Notes under the pieces: model-generated
The model's database searches: none
What the model was told of the DNA's origin: nothing
What the model saw: the letters and a program-made list of their open reading frames with translations, nothing else
Source of the DNA: Pseudomonadota bacterium
Lineage (GTDB): Bacteria; Pseudomonadota; Gammaproteobacteria; Burkholderiales; Burkholderiaceae_C
Direction: 5' to 3'
Length of the DNA: 64,000 nt
Assembly: GCA_021805805.1 (NCBI GenBank)
Contig: JAJZEB010000002.1
Coordinates: 19,902 to 83,901 of the forward strand
Shown here: one piece after another, positions 1-9,147 of the stretch
How the letters are laid out: every line of letters starts with the position of its first letter
Numbering within the stretch: position 1 is the stretch's first letter
Translations under genes and position numbers: made by a program

Positions 1-65
1 ATTTCCAGCGCGATGGCCTCGGCGATCGCCTGGGCCATGGTCAGGGTGCGCGCGTTGCTTGTCGT
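1..65 (-). CDS. 2-oxoacid (pyruvate/acetoin) dehydrogenase E1 component beta subunit, N-terminal fragment truncated by window edge
   Basis: Reverse-strand ATG at 65 reads MTTSNARTLTMAQAIAEAIALE, typical E1-beta N-terminus, directly downstream of the E1-alpha gene. Confidence 0.7.
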
Positions 66-93
66 CATCGTCGTGTCTCCAGCGTCGTCCGCA

Positions 94-1101
94 TCAATGG
101 AATACGTGCAGCAGCGCGTCTTCGGCGCGCGGATACGCGCCGGCGCGCGCATGCGCATAGGCCTGCGCCACCGTGTCGGCGACCCGCGCGCGCAGCGCCG
201 CATCGGCCGCGTCGTCGAGCAGCCCGAGGCTGCGCAGGTGCGCACCCAGCGCCGGAATCGGATCGTGCGCGCGCAGCCCGGCGACCTCGCCCTTGGGCCG
301 GTAGGTCTCCGGATCGCCCTGGAAGTGGCCCAGGTAGCGGTCGGTCTTGACCTCGATCAACGTCGGGCCCTGGCCGGCGCGCGCGCGCGCCACCGCGGCC
401 GCCGCGGCTTCGTATACCGCCAGCGCGTCGTTGCGATCGACCAGCGCGCTCGCCATGTCGTAGGCCGCGGCGCGATCGGTGTTCCATGCCACCGATGTCG
501 AGTCGGACTTCTCGACCGAGATCGCGTACTTGTTGTCCTCGCAGACGAACACGACCGGCAGGCGCCAGATCGCGGCCAGGTTCAGCGATTCGTGGAATGA
601 CCCCTGGTTCGCTGCGCCGTCGCCGAAGAACGCCACCGCAACCAGGTCCTGGCCGCGCTTTTTCGCCGCCAGCGCGGCACCGCAGGCAGGCGGAAGGCTG
701 GCGCCGATGATGCCGCTGCAGCTGAAATGATGCGCCACATCGAACAGGTGCATATGGCCGCCCTTGCCGTGGCACAGGCCATCGGCCTTGCCGAACATCT
801 CGGCGGTCATCGCGGGCAGCGGCACCCCCTTGGCGATCGCGAAGTGGTGCGGCCGGTGGGTCCCGACCACGGTGTCTTCGCGCCGCAGGTGCGCGCACAC
901 GCCGACCGCGACCGGCTCCTGGCCTGCGGCCAGGTGCATTTCTCCGGGAACCGGACCGGAGCCGATGTCGAAAGCAAGGCCTTTCTGGATATTGGGCGGC
1001 AACTTGCCTTCGAGATAGACCTTGGCCATGGTCTCTTCGTATTCCCGGATCACGATCATCGTCTCGTACATCCACAGCAATTTCTCTGCGCTTGGACTCA
1101 T
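94..1101 (-). CDS. Thiamine-diphosphate-dependent 2-oxoacid/acetoin dehydrogenase E1 component alpha subunit
   Basis: MSPSAEKLLWMYETMIVIREYEETMAKVYLEG...GKGGHMHLFD...FFGDGAANQGSFHESLNLA; ThDP-binding GDGA..N motif; ggagatggggcg RBS before ATG at 1101. Confidence 0.9.
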   Translation of the reverse strand: MSPSAEKLLWMYETMIVIREYEETMAKVYLEGKLPPNIQKGLAFDIGSGPVPGEMHLAAGQEPVAVGVCAHLRREDTVVGTHRPHHFAIAKGVPLPAMTAEMFGKADGLCHGKGGHMHLFDVAHHFSCSGIIGASLPPACGAALAAKKRGQDLVAVAFFGDGAANQGSFHESLNLAAIWRLPVVFVCEDNKYAISVEKSDSTSVAWNTDRAAAYDMASALVDRNDALAVYEAAAAAVARARAGQGPTLIEVKTDRYLGHFQGDPETYRPKGEVAGLRAHDPIPALGAHLRSLGLLDDAADAALRARVADTVAQAYAHARAGAYPRAEDALLHVFH

Positions 1102-1170
1102 CGCCCCATCTCCTTGTCTGGTCGGGTCATCGACAGGCGGCGCACGCGGCGCACGCGCACCACGATCGAG

Positions 1171-1185
1171 GCAAGCTTGATGCCA
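1171..1185 (-). promoter_or_regulatory. Candidate sigma54 (-24/-12) promoter of the E1 operon
   Basis: Reverse strand TGGCATCAAGCTTGC matches TGGCAyr-N4-TTGC with exact GG/GC spacing, about 70 bp upstream of the E1-alpha ATG. Confidence 0.6.
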
Positions 1186-1221
1186 GGGACCGCGCACAGG
1201 GCGCGGCATCTCCACGGTGTC

Positions 1222-1251
1222 TCGATGTGTCTCGCTGGCGAGACACATCGA
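1222..1251. promoter_or_regulatory. Perfect inverted repeat, candidate activator binding site (UAS)
   Basis: TCGATGTGTCTCGC-TG-GCGAGACACATCGA, 14-bp perfect arms, upstream of the -24/-12 element. Confidence 0.6.
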
Positions 1252-1309
1252 TGCAGCCGTCCGCTGCGCAGCCACGACGCCATGGCGCCGCAGCCGGTGC
1301 TCGGCGGCG

Positions 1310-1684
1310 TTACTTCAAGCCCAGGTAGAGGACATGGATCGTCAGCGCGTCGCCTGGGCGACTGCCCTTGCGGACCTCGGTCACGGTGAAGGTGCGGGTG
1401 CCGCCGTGCATCGCCAGGTAGAACACGTCGCCGACCCGGAACAAGTCATCCTCGGTGACGACGACCACGCCCCGTTCGGACCCGAACACCGCCGCCTGCA
1501 GCGGATAACGACCGTCGCGGTCATAGCTTGCGCGGAACTTGAGCAGCCGCGCCGTTCCACGCAGGTCGACGCGCTGCCGCCTGCCGCCAAGCAGCAGGGC
1601 TTCGACGGTGCGTGAATCGGCACCTTCCCGTACCCGTTGTTCGTCTTCGATCCAGACGGACGGTTTGCTCGGCTGGACGGACAT
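1310..1684 (-). CDS. Hypothetical protein
   Basis: 124-aa ORF MSVQPSKPSVWIEDEQRVREG...; intergenic AT-richer promoter-like region upstream. Confidence 0.55.
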   Translation of the reverse strand: MSVQPSKPSVWIEDEQRVREGADSRTVEALLLGGRRQRVDLRGTARLLKFRASYDRDGRYPLQAAVFGSERGVVVVTEDDLFRVGDVFYLAMHGGTRTFTVTEVRKGSRPGDALTIHVLYLGLK

Positions 1685-1815
1685 GCTGCTTGTCTCCGGC
1701 AGGTTGCGCGCGCCGCGCGCGCAGGCGGGGCGACGGTTCGCGATTCATCTGCCCGAGGTATAGCAGAATACGCGTTTTATATGGGTTTTTTTTCCATTTC
1801 GAAAGATATCAAATG

Positions 1816-1851
1816 AAAAAAAAGCCCCAGAGCGTTGATGTCTCTGGAGCC
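1816..1851 (-). terminator. Rho-independent terminator downstream of tRNA-Val
   Basis: Reverse strand GGCTCCAGAG-ACATCAACG-CTCTGGGGC followed by T8. Confidence 0.8.
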
Positions 1852-1885
1852 TTGGTGGTTCCTGGAACTTCCCGGAACCCTGGTT

Positions 1886-1960
1886 TGGTGGGTGGTACAG
1901 GGTTTGAACCTGTGACCCCTGCCGTGTGAAGGCAGTGCTCTACCGCTGAGCTAACCACCC
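1886..1960 (-). tRNA. tRNA-Val (anticodon CAC), CCA encoded
   Basis: Reverse strand GGGTGGTTAGCTCAGCGGTAGAGCACTGCCTTCACACGGCAGGGGTCACAGGTTCAAACCTGTACCACCCACCA; cloverleaf arms pair, loop TTCACAC. Confidence 0.95.
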
Positions 1961-1971
1961 GAAACCGTGCA

Positions 1972-2682
1972 TTATGCCACAGCTTTTTGCTGCGGGCGCC
2001 AAACGGCGCCATCTTTCGACGACGCGTCGATCTCCTGCAGGATCGCGTCGTGCAGCGCGCATTCGTCCGCCGAAGCCTGCAGTCGCGGCAGCACGAAACC
2101 GGACAGATCCTGCAGCGCGTGGGCGGCGTCGCCGGGTTCGGTATCGGGATCGACGACCAGGCTGCCCTGGCCGCGCGTGAGCCAGATGTAGACCTCGGCC
2201 AGCAGTTCGGCGTCGAGCAGCGCGCCGTGCAGGGTGCGCCGGGTGTTGTCGACCCCGAAACGCTTGCACAACGCGTCCAGGCTGTTGAATTTGCCCGGAA
2301 ACTGGGCCCGCGCCAACGCCAGCGAGTCGGTCACGCGGGCGCAGTGCGTCTCGAACGGAGCCAACCCGAGTCGCTCCAGCTCGGCGTCGAGAAAAGCGAG
2401 ATCGAACGCGGCGTTGTGGATGATCACCTCGGCGCCGCGCACGAAGCCCAGCAGGTCATCGGCGATCTGCGCGAACAGCGGCTTGTCGGCGAGGAACTCC
2501 TCGGTCAGGCCATGCACGCGCAACGCGTCCGGGTGGCTGGCGCGCTGGGGATTGACGTAGCGCTGCAGGTGCGCGCCGGGTCGGCGGTGCAGCAACTCGA
2601 CCGCGGCGACCTCGATGATGCGATCGCCCCCGGCCGCGTTCAGTCCGGTGGTCTCGGTATCGAGAACGACCTGCCGGGTCAC
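1972..2682 (-). CDS. dnaQ: DNA polymerase III epsilon subunit (3'-5' exonuclease)
   Basis: [30 protein letters not shown]; ExoI DxE motif; GTG start overlapping rnhA stop (GTGA). Confidence 0.95.
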   Translation of the reverse strand: MTRQVVLDTETTGLNAAGGDRIIEVAAVELLHRRPGAHLQRYVNPQRASHPDALRVHGLTEEFLADKPLFAQIADDLLGFVRGAEVIIHNAAFDLAFLDAELERLGLAPFETHCARVTDSLALARAQFPGKFNSLDALCKRFGVDNTRRTLHGALLDAELLAEVYIWLTRGQGSLVVDPDTEPGDAAHALQDLSGFVLPRLQASADECALHDAILQEIDASSKDGAVWRPQQKAVA

Positions 2683-3155
2683 GCGCGGGCTCCGGCGCCC
2701 GGAGCCAGGCTGTCGATTCCGCGATTGGCCAGCGCGTCGGCGGCCTCGTTGCCGGCATCGCCGTTGTGCCCGCGCACCCAGACCCATTCGACCCGATGCG
2801 CGGCGCGCGCCTGGTCGAGCCGCTGCCACAGGTCGACGTTCTTCACCGGCTTGCGCTCGGCCGTTTTCCAGCCGCGCGCCTTCCAGCCCGCGAGCCACTC
2901 GGTGATGCCCTTGAGGACGTACTGCGAGTCGGTGAAAAGATGCACCGCGCACGGCCGGCGCAAACTCTCCAGCGCGACGATCGCGGCCATCAGCTCCATG
3001 CGGTTGTTGGTCGTGTGCGGCTCGCCTCCGAACAGTTCCTTGTGGGTGTGTCCGCTGCGCAGCAGCACACCCCATCCGCCGGGGCCGGGGTTGCCGCGAC
3101 ACGCACCGTCGGTATAGGCGTGCACGGTGGGCGCCGCGTCGTCGCTGTGATCCAT
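2679..3155 (-). CDS. rnhA: Ribonuclease HI
   Basis: [23 protein letters not shown]...[11 protein letters not shown]...DSQYV...[15 protein letters not shown]. Confidence 0.95.
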   Translation of the reverse strand: MDHSDDAAPTVHAYTDGACRGNPGPGGWGVLLRSGHTHKELFGGEPHTTNNRMELMAAIVALESLRRPCAVHLFTDSQYVLKGITEWLAGWKARGWKTAERKPVKNVDLWQRLDQARAAHRVEWVWVRGHNGDAGNEAADALANRGIDSLAPGAGARA

Positions 3156-3190
3156 CTGCATTCCTCGAAGTATCGCTTGGTCCATGTCCA

Positions 3191-3946
3191 TCACAAACGG
3201 CGCCGTCCGTGCGCCACCGGGCGCGCCACGGTGGCCTTGCCGGCGCGCCCCTGCCACGCTTTGCCGACCAGCCGCATCGCGCGCACGCGCTTGGTCGCCA
3301 CCAGCACGTACGCGGCGCCGAGCATCGGCCACCAGCGATCTCCGGCCGCGTCCATGAATCGCCAGCGCTGCAGCCACCGCTGGCCGTGCACTGCGGGCCG
3401 ATAGCAACCGTAGCGCCCGCCGACGACCTCGAAACTCAGCAGCCGCAACCAGTCGCGGACGCGGCGCGGCGAAATGAACTCGCCGCGCTGCGGAACGTAC
3501 GGAGTCCCTCCGAGACGCGCCAGTGCCTGCCGCGCGCCCCACAGGCTCAATGCGTTGAAACCGGTGATCACCACGGAGCCGCCGGCAACCAGCACCCGAT
3601 CGACCTCGCGCAGGCAGGCGTGCGGATCGGAGGCGAGTTCCAGCGCGTGCGGCAGCACGACGAGGTCCAGGCTCGCGGTGGCCAGAGGCAGGTCGGTGAA
3701 ATCGCAGTACAGCGCCACGCCCGGGTCCGTGACCGGCTGCTGCGCCGCGATCCAGCGGTGCGGCATGCGGTTGTGCGCCAGCGCGTGCCATGCCGGCAGG
3801 CCCAGCTGTACGGCGTGGAAGCCGAAAATGTCGGCGACGATGCGATCGAACTGCGCCTGCTCCCAGCCGAGCAGGTAGGCCCCCGCCGGAGTCTGCAGCC
3901 ACTGCTCGAGACTTATACTGGCGCTGACTTCGGGACTGAAATGCAT
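3191..3946 (-). CDS. Class I SAM-dependent methyltransferase (yafS-like position)
   Basis: [19 protein letters not shown]...[38 protein letters not shown]; in the gloB/rnhA/dnaQ neighbourhood. Confidence 0.85.
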   Translation of the reverse strand: MHFSPEVSASISLEQWLQTPAGAYLLGWEQAQFDRIVADIFGFHAVQLGLPAWHALAHNRMPHRWIAAQQPVTDPGVALYCDFTDLPLATASLDLVVLPHALELASDPHACLREVDRVLVAGGSVVITGFNALSLWGARQALARLGGTPYVPQRGEFISPRRVRDWLRLLSFEVVGGRYGCYRPAVHGQRWLQRWRFMDAAGDRWWPMLGAAYVLVATKRVRAMRLVGKAWQGRAGKATVARPVAHGRRRL

Positions 3947-4717
3947 ATCGTCGCGCTGAACGCCTTTCGGGACAACTACATCTGGATGATCGTCGACGGG
4001 CGTTCGGCGCTCGTCGTCGACCCTGGCGACGCCGCTCCGGTATGGGCGGCCTGCGCGGCACAGGACCTGGACCTGTGCGGCATTCTAGTCACCCACCATC
4101 ACCACGACCATGTCGGCGGAATCGCCGCGCTGTGTGCGCGGCGTGCCGTTCCGGTCTGGGGCCCGGCGGGCGAAGACATCCCCGGGCGCACGGTCGCGCT
4201 GGACGACGGTGCGCGCGTGCACGTTCCGGGAATCGCGCTCGAGTTCACGGTGCTGGCGGTTCCGGGGCACACCCGCGGACACATCGCCTACTACGCCGAA
4301 CCGGCCGATTCAGCCCCTGTGCTGCTGTGCGGCGATACGCTTTTCTCGGCCGGATGCGGCCGCCTTTTCGAGGGCACGGCGCAGCAGATGCACGCGTCGC
4401 TGCAGCGACTGGCCGCGCTGCCCGAGGCCACGCGGGTGTATTGCGCGCATGAGTACACGATGAGCAATCTACAATTCGCCGCGCGGGTCGAGCCCGGCAG
4501 CGCCGCGCTGCACGACCACGCCGCGTGGTGCGCACAACAGCGCGCGGCGCAGCTGCCGACTCTGCCGAGCACCATCGGTCAGGAGCTGCGCATCAATCCG
4601 TTCCTGCGCCTGGACGCGCCGGAACTGCGCGCCTCGCTGAGCGGGCACTGCGGCCGTTCGCCGCGCGACGCAGTCGACGCGTTCGCGTTGCTGCGGCGAT
4701 GGAAAGACGAAGCTTGA
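3941..4717 (+). CDS. gloB: Hydroxyacylglutathione hydrolase (glyoxalase II)
   Basis: [17 protein letters not shown]...[11 protein letters not shown] metallo-beta-lactamase motif. Confidence 0.95.
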   Translation: MHIVALNAFRDNYIWMIVDGRSALVVDPGDAAPVWAACAAQDLDLCGILVTHHHHDHVGGIAALCARRAVPVWGPAGEDIPGRTVALDDGARVHVPGIALEFTVLAVPGHTRGHIAYYAEPADSAPVLLCGDTLFSAGCGRLFEGTAQQMHASLQRLAALPEATRVYCAHEYTMSNLQFAARVEPGSAALHDHAAWCAQQRAAQLPTLPSTIGQELRINPFLRLDAPELRASLSGHCGRSPRDAVDAFALLRRWKDEA

Positions 4718-4760
4718 TTGCACGACGCCGGCAGCTTGCCGGCTTGATGGGGGTGACGGG

Positions 4761-6524
4761 ATGCAGGGATTGCGTGGACTGAGATTCTGGGCGCTGGCCG
4801 CCTTCATGTTGACCGCGGCCGGTTGCGCGCTCGCTCCCCAGTCCACACCATCCAGCAGTGCGGAGCAAGGCCCCGCAGCTCAGGTTGCAGGCACCACTCC
4901 GGTGCTGACGCTCAGCGTCAATGCCCCGGAAGCCAATCCGGCTTCGGCAGCGCAGGTGCAAAGCGACGAAGCGATGGAAATGCAGGCCGCGCTCGACGCG
5001 GCCGATCACGCCCAGGTGCACTATCGCGACATCTGGCAGCGGGTGCGTGCGGGTTTCGGGATTCCGGACATGGACGGCCCCGGAATGCAGCGCTACGTGC
5101 AGCAAGCGGTGCAGTGGTATACAACCAAGCCCGAATATGTCGCGCGGATGACTGAGCGCTCGCGCAAGTATCTCTACTACATCCTGCAGGAAGTGCAGAA
5201 GCGGCACCTGCCCACAGAGCTTGCGCTGCTCCCGTTCGTCGAGAGCGCGTTCAATCCCGACGCGCTGTCGAGCGCGCAAGCCTCGGGCATGTGGCAATTC
5301 ATTCCGAGCACCGGCAAGCACTACAACCTGCGCCAGACGATTTTCCAGGACGGGCGCCGCGACGTGCTGGCGTCGACCAATGCTGCGCTGGACTACCTGA
5401 CCAAGCTGCACGCCATGTTCGGCAACTGGCAGCTGGCGCTGGCCGCGTACAACTGGGGCGAGGGCGGGCTGCAGCGCGCCATCGCGTACAACGAAGCCCA
5501 CAATCTGCCGGTCGACTACGCGCATCTGCGCATGCCCGCGGAAACGCGCAACTACTACCCGAAACTGCAGGCGGTGAAGGACATCATCGCCGATCCTGCG
5601 AAGTACGGAATCACCTTGCCCGACGTGCCTGATCACCCCTATTTCAAGCCGGTGACGATCACCCAGGACATCGACGTGGCGCTGGCCGCCAGGCTCGCCG
5701 GAATCAGCATCCCGGAGTTCCGCGCGCTGAATCCGGCGTTCAAGAAACCGGTGATCCTGGCCGCGACCCATCCCCGCATCCTGCTGCCCTACGACAACGC
5801 CACTGCCTTCGAGCAGGCGCTGGCGGCGTACGACGGGCCTCTGGCGACCTGGACCACGTACACGGTGCGCAGCACCGAGAGCCCGCAACGGATCGCGCGC
5901 GCGCTGCACCTCAGCGAAGCCACGCTGCGCAGCGTCAACACCTTCCCGCACCACATCCTGATCCGCGCCGGCTCCACTCTGCTGGTGCCCAGACCGCCGC
6001 AGGACGACCACAACGTCAGCGCCCATGTCGCCGAACACGCCATGCTGGCCCTGGCGCCGGTCCCGCCGCGCGGGCGCCTGGTGCGCATCCGCGCCTGGCG
6101 CGGTGACACGCCGCGCACGGTGGCCCGCCGCTACCACCTGAGCCCGCTCGAGGTCGCGCGCTGGAACCACATGCGCGAAAGCGAACGCTTCCGCACCCGC
6201 GCGCTGCTCGTCGTCTACCTGCCGCACCGCGCGCCCGAACGTGCCGCGCACTGGGCGCACCGCATCGATCGTTCAAGGCTGGCCGCGCTGCGTCATGACG
6301 AATACGAGCGCCGCATCCGCGAAGAACACCTGGCCGCGCTGCGTCACGACGAATACGTGCGCCGCATCCGCGCGGAACACCTGGCAGCGTTGCGCCGGGA
6401 CGAAGAGGTCCGCCGCATCCGCGAAGAGCGCCTGGCAGCGCGCCGCCGCGCCGAGCAGCTCGCGCGCCGCGAACCGCGCGTGCGCGGCGCCACGCCGCAG
6501 GACATCAGGCTGGCGCAACGCTGA
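4761..6524 (+). CDS. mltD: Membrane-bound lytic murein transglycosylase D with LysM-like C-terminal region
   Basis: SLT domain [36 protein letters not shown]; LysM-like segments [27 protein letters not shown] and [26 protein letters not shown]. Confidence 0.9.
   Translation: MQGLRGLRFWALAAFMLTAAGCALAPQSTPSSSAEQGPAAQVAGTTPVLTLSVNAPEANPASAAQVQSDEAMEMQAALDAADHAQVHYRDIWQRVRAGFGIPDMDGPGMQRYVQQAVQWYTTKPEYVARMTERSRKYLYYILQEVQKRHLPTELALLPFVESAFNPDALSSAQASGMWQFIPSTGKHYNLRQTIFQDGRRDVLASTNAALDYLTKLHAMFGNWQLALAAYNWGEGGLQRAIAYNEAHNLPVDYAHLRMPAETRNYYPKLQAVKDIIADPAKYGITLPDVPDHPYFKPVTITQDIDVALAARLAGISIPEFRALNPAFKKPVILAATHPRILLPYDNATAFEQALAAYDGPLATWTTYTVRSTESPQRIARALHLSEATLRSVNTFPHHILIRAGSTLLVPRPPQDDHNVSAHVAEHAMLALAPVPPRGRLVRIRAWRGDTPRTVARRYHLSPLEVARWNHMRESERFRTRALLVVYLPHRAPERAAHWAHRIDRSRLAALRHDEYERRIREEHLAALRHDEYVRRIRAEHLAALRRDEEVRRIREERLAARRRAEQLARREPRVRGATPQDIRLAQR
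6279..6450 (+). repeat. 51-bp in-frame tandem repeat (3 full copies plus partial) at 3' end of mltD
   Basis: Units starting ctggc(c/a)gcg at 6279, 6330, 6381, 6432; protein unit [17 protein letters not shown]. Confidence 0.9.
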
Positions 6525-6546
6525 TCGGCGGTCGGAACACTTGGCC

Positions 6547-7464
6547 ATGCAAACACGCGTGCGGGACTATCTGACCGGATTGCAGGCGCGCATCCTCGAC
6601 GCCCTGGAGACCGCCGACGGCGGCAGGTTCCGGCGCGATGCGTGGACGCGTCCGGCAGAAGCTCCGCTGCAGGGCGACGGCGCCAGCAGCGTGATCGAGG
6701 ACAGCGCGTTGTTCGAGCGCGGCGGCTGCAACTTCTCGTCGGTGCGCGGCCCCAGCCTGCCGCCGTCGGCGAGCGCCCACCGCGCCGAGCTGGCGGGCGC
6801 ACCGTTCGAGGCCATGGGCGTGTCGCTGGTGCTGCATCCGCGCAACCCCCACGTTCCCACCGTGCACATGAACGTGCGCATGCTGGTCGCGCATCCGGCT
6901 GGCGGCGCGCCGAGCGCGTGGTTCGGCGGAGGCATGGACCTGACACCCTACTACGGCCAGGTCGAGGATGCGGTGCACTTCCATCGCAGCTGCAAACGCG
7001 CACTCGATTCCGTCGACCCCAGCTACCATCCGCGCTTCAAGCTTTGGTGCGACCGCTATTTCTTCCTCAAGCACCGAGACGAACCCAGAGGCATCGGCGG
7101 GGTGTTCTTCGACGACTTCACCGAAGGCGGCTTCGAGCGCGGTTTCGCGTTGATGCGGGCGACCGGAGACGCTTTCCTCGACGCCTACCTGCCGATCGTG
7201 CAGCGCCGCCGCGCGCTGCCCTACGGCGAGCGCGAACGCGCCTTCCAGTCGCTTCGGCGCGGCCGCTACGTCGAATTCAACCTGGTCTGGGACCGCGGCA
7301 CGCTGTTCGGGCTGCAGACCGGCGGCCGCACCGAGTCGATCCTGATGTCGATGCCGCCGCAAGCGAGCTGGCGCTACGACTGGCAGCCCGAGCCGGGCAG
7401 CGCCGAAGCGGCGTTGTACACCACGTTCCTCCCGCCACGCGATTGGGCCGCGGTTGAACTCTGA
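6547..7464 (+). CDS. hemF: Oxygen-dependent coproporphyrinogen III oxidase
   Basis: NFSSVRG...[31 protein letters not shown]...[12 protein letters not shown]...[22 protein letters not shown]. Confidence 0.95.
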   Translation: MQTRVRDYLTGLQARILDALETADGGRFRRDAWTRPAEAPLQGDGASSVIEDSALFERGGCNFSSVRGPSLPPSASAHRAELAGAPFEAMGVSLVLHPRNPHVPTVHMNVRMLVAHPAGGAPSAWFGGGMDLTPYYGQVEDAVHFHRSCKRALDSVDPSYHPRFKLWCDRYFFLKHRDEPRGIGGVFFDDFTEGGFERGFALMRATGDAFLDAYLPIVQRRRALPYGERERAFQSLRRGRYVEFNLVWDRGTLFGLQTGGRTESILMSMPPQASWRYDWQPEPGSAEAALYTTFLPPRDWAAVEL

Positions 7465-8098
7465 ATCCCCTGTGACGGACGCCGCATGCATCGGCCTGCT
7501 CGGCGGCAGTTTCGACCCGCCGCACCGCGCGCATCTGGCGCTCGCGCGCAGCGCGCTGCGCGCGCTGCGCCTCGATGCTGTGTGGTTGATCCCTGCGGGC
7601 CAGCCGTGGCAGCGCGCGCCGCTGGCCGCCAGCGCGCAGCAGCGCTGGGACATGGTGCAGTTGCTGCTGGCCGGCGAGCCGGGGCTGCACGCATGCGACC
7701 TGGAACTGATGCGCGACGGCCCCAGCTACACCATCGACACCGTGCGCGAACTGCAGCGCCGCCATCCCCACACCGCGTACACGCTGATCGTCGGCTCCGA
7801 CCAGCTGGCCAATCTGTGCAGCTGGCGCGACTGGGAGGCGTTGGCCGCCGCCGTCGACATCGCCGCAGCAGCCCGCCCCGGCCACGCGCTGCAACCGCCT
7901 GCCGGCTTGCTGCAGGCGCTGCAGCGTGGTGGCCACGCGCTGCGGCTGCTGCCGTTGCCACCGCTGCCTCTGTCGGCCACCCAGGCCCGCGCCGCGCACG
8001 GCAACACGCTGCGCACCATCGTGCCGCCGGCAGTCGCGCGCTATATTGAACAGCATCACATTTATCCCGACCCCGAAACGCCGCATGGACATCCGTAA
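7454..8098 (+). CDS. nadD: Nicotinate-nucleotide adenylyltransferase
   Basis: [19 protein letters not shown] nucleotidyltransferase motif; overlaps hemF by 11 bp. Confidence 0.93.
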   Translation: MNSESPVTDAACIGLLGGSFDPPHRAHLALARSALRALRLDAVWLIPAGQPWQRAPLAASAQQRWDMVQLLLAGEPGLHACDLELMRDGPSYTIDTVRELQRRHPHTAYTLIVGSDQLANLCSWRDWEALAAAVDIAAAARPGHALQPPAGLLQALQRGGHALRLLPLPPLPLSATQARAAHGNTLRTIVPPAVARYIEQHHIYPDPETPHGHP

Positions 8099-8651
8099 GC
8101 TGCAACGCACGATCGTCGACGCCCTCGAGGACGTCAAGGCCCAAGACATCCAGGTCTTCAATACCGAGGCGCTGACCAGCCTGTTCGATCGCGTGATCGT
8201 CGCCACCGGAAGCTCGAACCGGCAAACGCGCGCGCTGGCCGCCAGCGTGCGCGACCGCGTCAAGGCCGCCGGCGGGCAGGTGCGCAGTCCGGAAGGCGAC
8301 ACCAGCGGGGAATGGGTCCTGGTCGACTGCGGCGACGCGGTCGTGCACGTGATGCAGCCGATGATTCGCGCCTATTACAAGCTCGAAGACATCTGGGGCG
8401 GCAAGACGGTGCACCTCAAGGGCAAGGATGCCGCGCAGGCGCCGACAAAGCCCGCCACCACTGCGCGCAAGACGACGGCGGGCAGGAGCGCTGCGGGCAA
8501 GACCGCGTCGGGCAAGACAGCTGCGAGCAAGACCGCGCCGAGCAAGACCGCTGCGAGCAAGACCGCGCCGAGCAAGACCGCTGCGAGCAAGACCGCTGCG
8601 AGCAGGGCGGCGCCGCGCAAGACCGCTGCGGCGCGTACGCGCGACGCGTGA
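8085..8651 (+). CDS. rsfS: Ribosomal silencing factor RsfS with repetitive Ala/Lys/Thr/Ser-rich C-terminal tail
   Basis: [52 protein letters not shown]...GEWVLVDCGDAVVHVM; tail (AASKTAPSKT)n. Confidence 0.93.
   Translation: MDIRKLQRTIVDALEDVKAQDIQVFNTEALTSLFDRVIVATGSSNRQTRALAASVRDRVKAAGGQVRSPEGDTSGEWVLVDCGDAVVHVMQPMIRAYYKLEDIWGGKTVHLKGKDAAQAPTKPATTARKTTAGRSAAGKTASGKTAASKTAPSKTAASKTAPSKTAASKTAASRAAPRKTAAARTRDA
8490..8635 (+). repeat. 15/30-bp in-frame minisatellite in rsfS 3' end
   Basis: Identical 30-mers ctgcgagcaagaccgcgccgagcaagaccg at 8521-8550 and 8551-8580, flanked by degenerate 15-bp units. Confidence 0.9.
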
Positions 8652-9118
8652 ACATCTGGTTGATCGCAGTCGGCCAGCGCATGCCGCGCTGGGTCGACGA
8701 GGCCTACGCCGAGTACGCGCGCCGACTCCCCGCGCAGACTCCGCTGCGGCTCAAGGAGATCCGCCCGGAGGCGCGCGGCAGCGGCATCGGCGCCGACGCG
8801 GCGATGGAGCGTGAGGCGCAACGCATCGAGGCCGCGCTGCCTCCGGGCTGCCTGCGCATCGCGCTGGACGAGCACGGCACGCGCCAGACATCGGCCTCGC
8901 TGGCGCACGAGCTGCAGCGCTGGCGCCAGGATGGGCGCGACGTGGCGTTGCTCATCGGCGGCGCCGACGGACTCGCGCCGCGGCTCAAGGCCGGCGCCGA
9001 CGGTCTGCTGCGGCTGTCGGATCTGACGCTGCCGCACGGCTTGGCCAGGGTGCTGCTGGCCGAGGCGTTGTACCGCGCCCACACCCTGCTCGCCGGGCAC
9101 CCGTATCACCGCGCCTGA
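8648..9118 (+). CDS. rlmH: 23S rRNA (pseudouridine1915-N3)-methyltransferase
   Basis: VNIWLIAVGQRMPRWVDEAYAEYARRLP...LLIGGADGLAP...LTLPHGLARVLLAEALYRAHTLLAGHPYHRA. Confidence 0.95.
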   Translation: MNIWLIAVGQRMPRWVDEAYAEYARRLPAQTPLRLKEIRPEARGSGIGADAAMEREAQRIEAALPPGCLRIALDEHGTRQTSASLAHELQRWRQDGRDVALLIGGADGLAPRLKAGADGLLRLSDLTLPHGLARVLLAEALYRAHTLLAGHPYHRA

Positions 9119-9147
9119 GCACGCCGGCGCGGGCGTCGCGGTCGCGG

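Noticed and set aside
1972-3102. 376-aa ORF as an extended DnaQ fusion
   Set aside because: The N-terminal part overlaps rnhA in another frame; the GTG at 2682 with GTGA overlap is the better start
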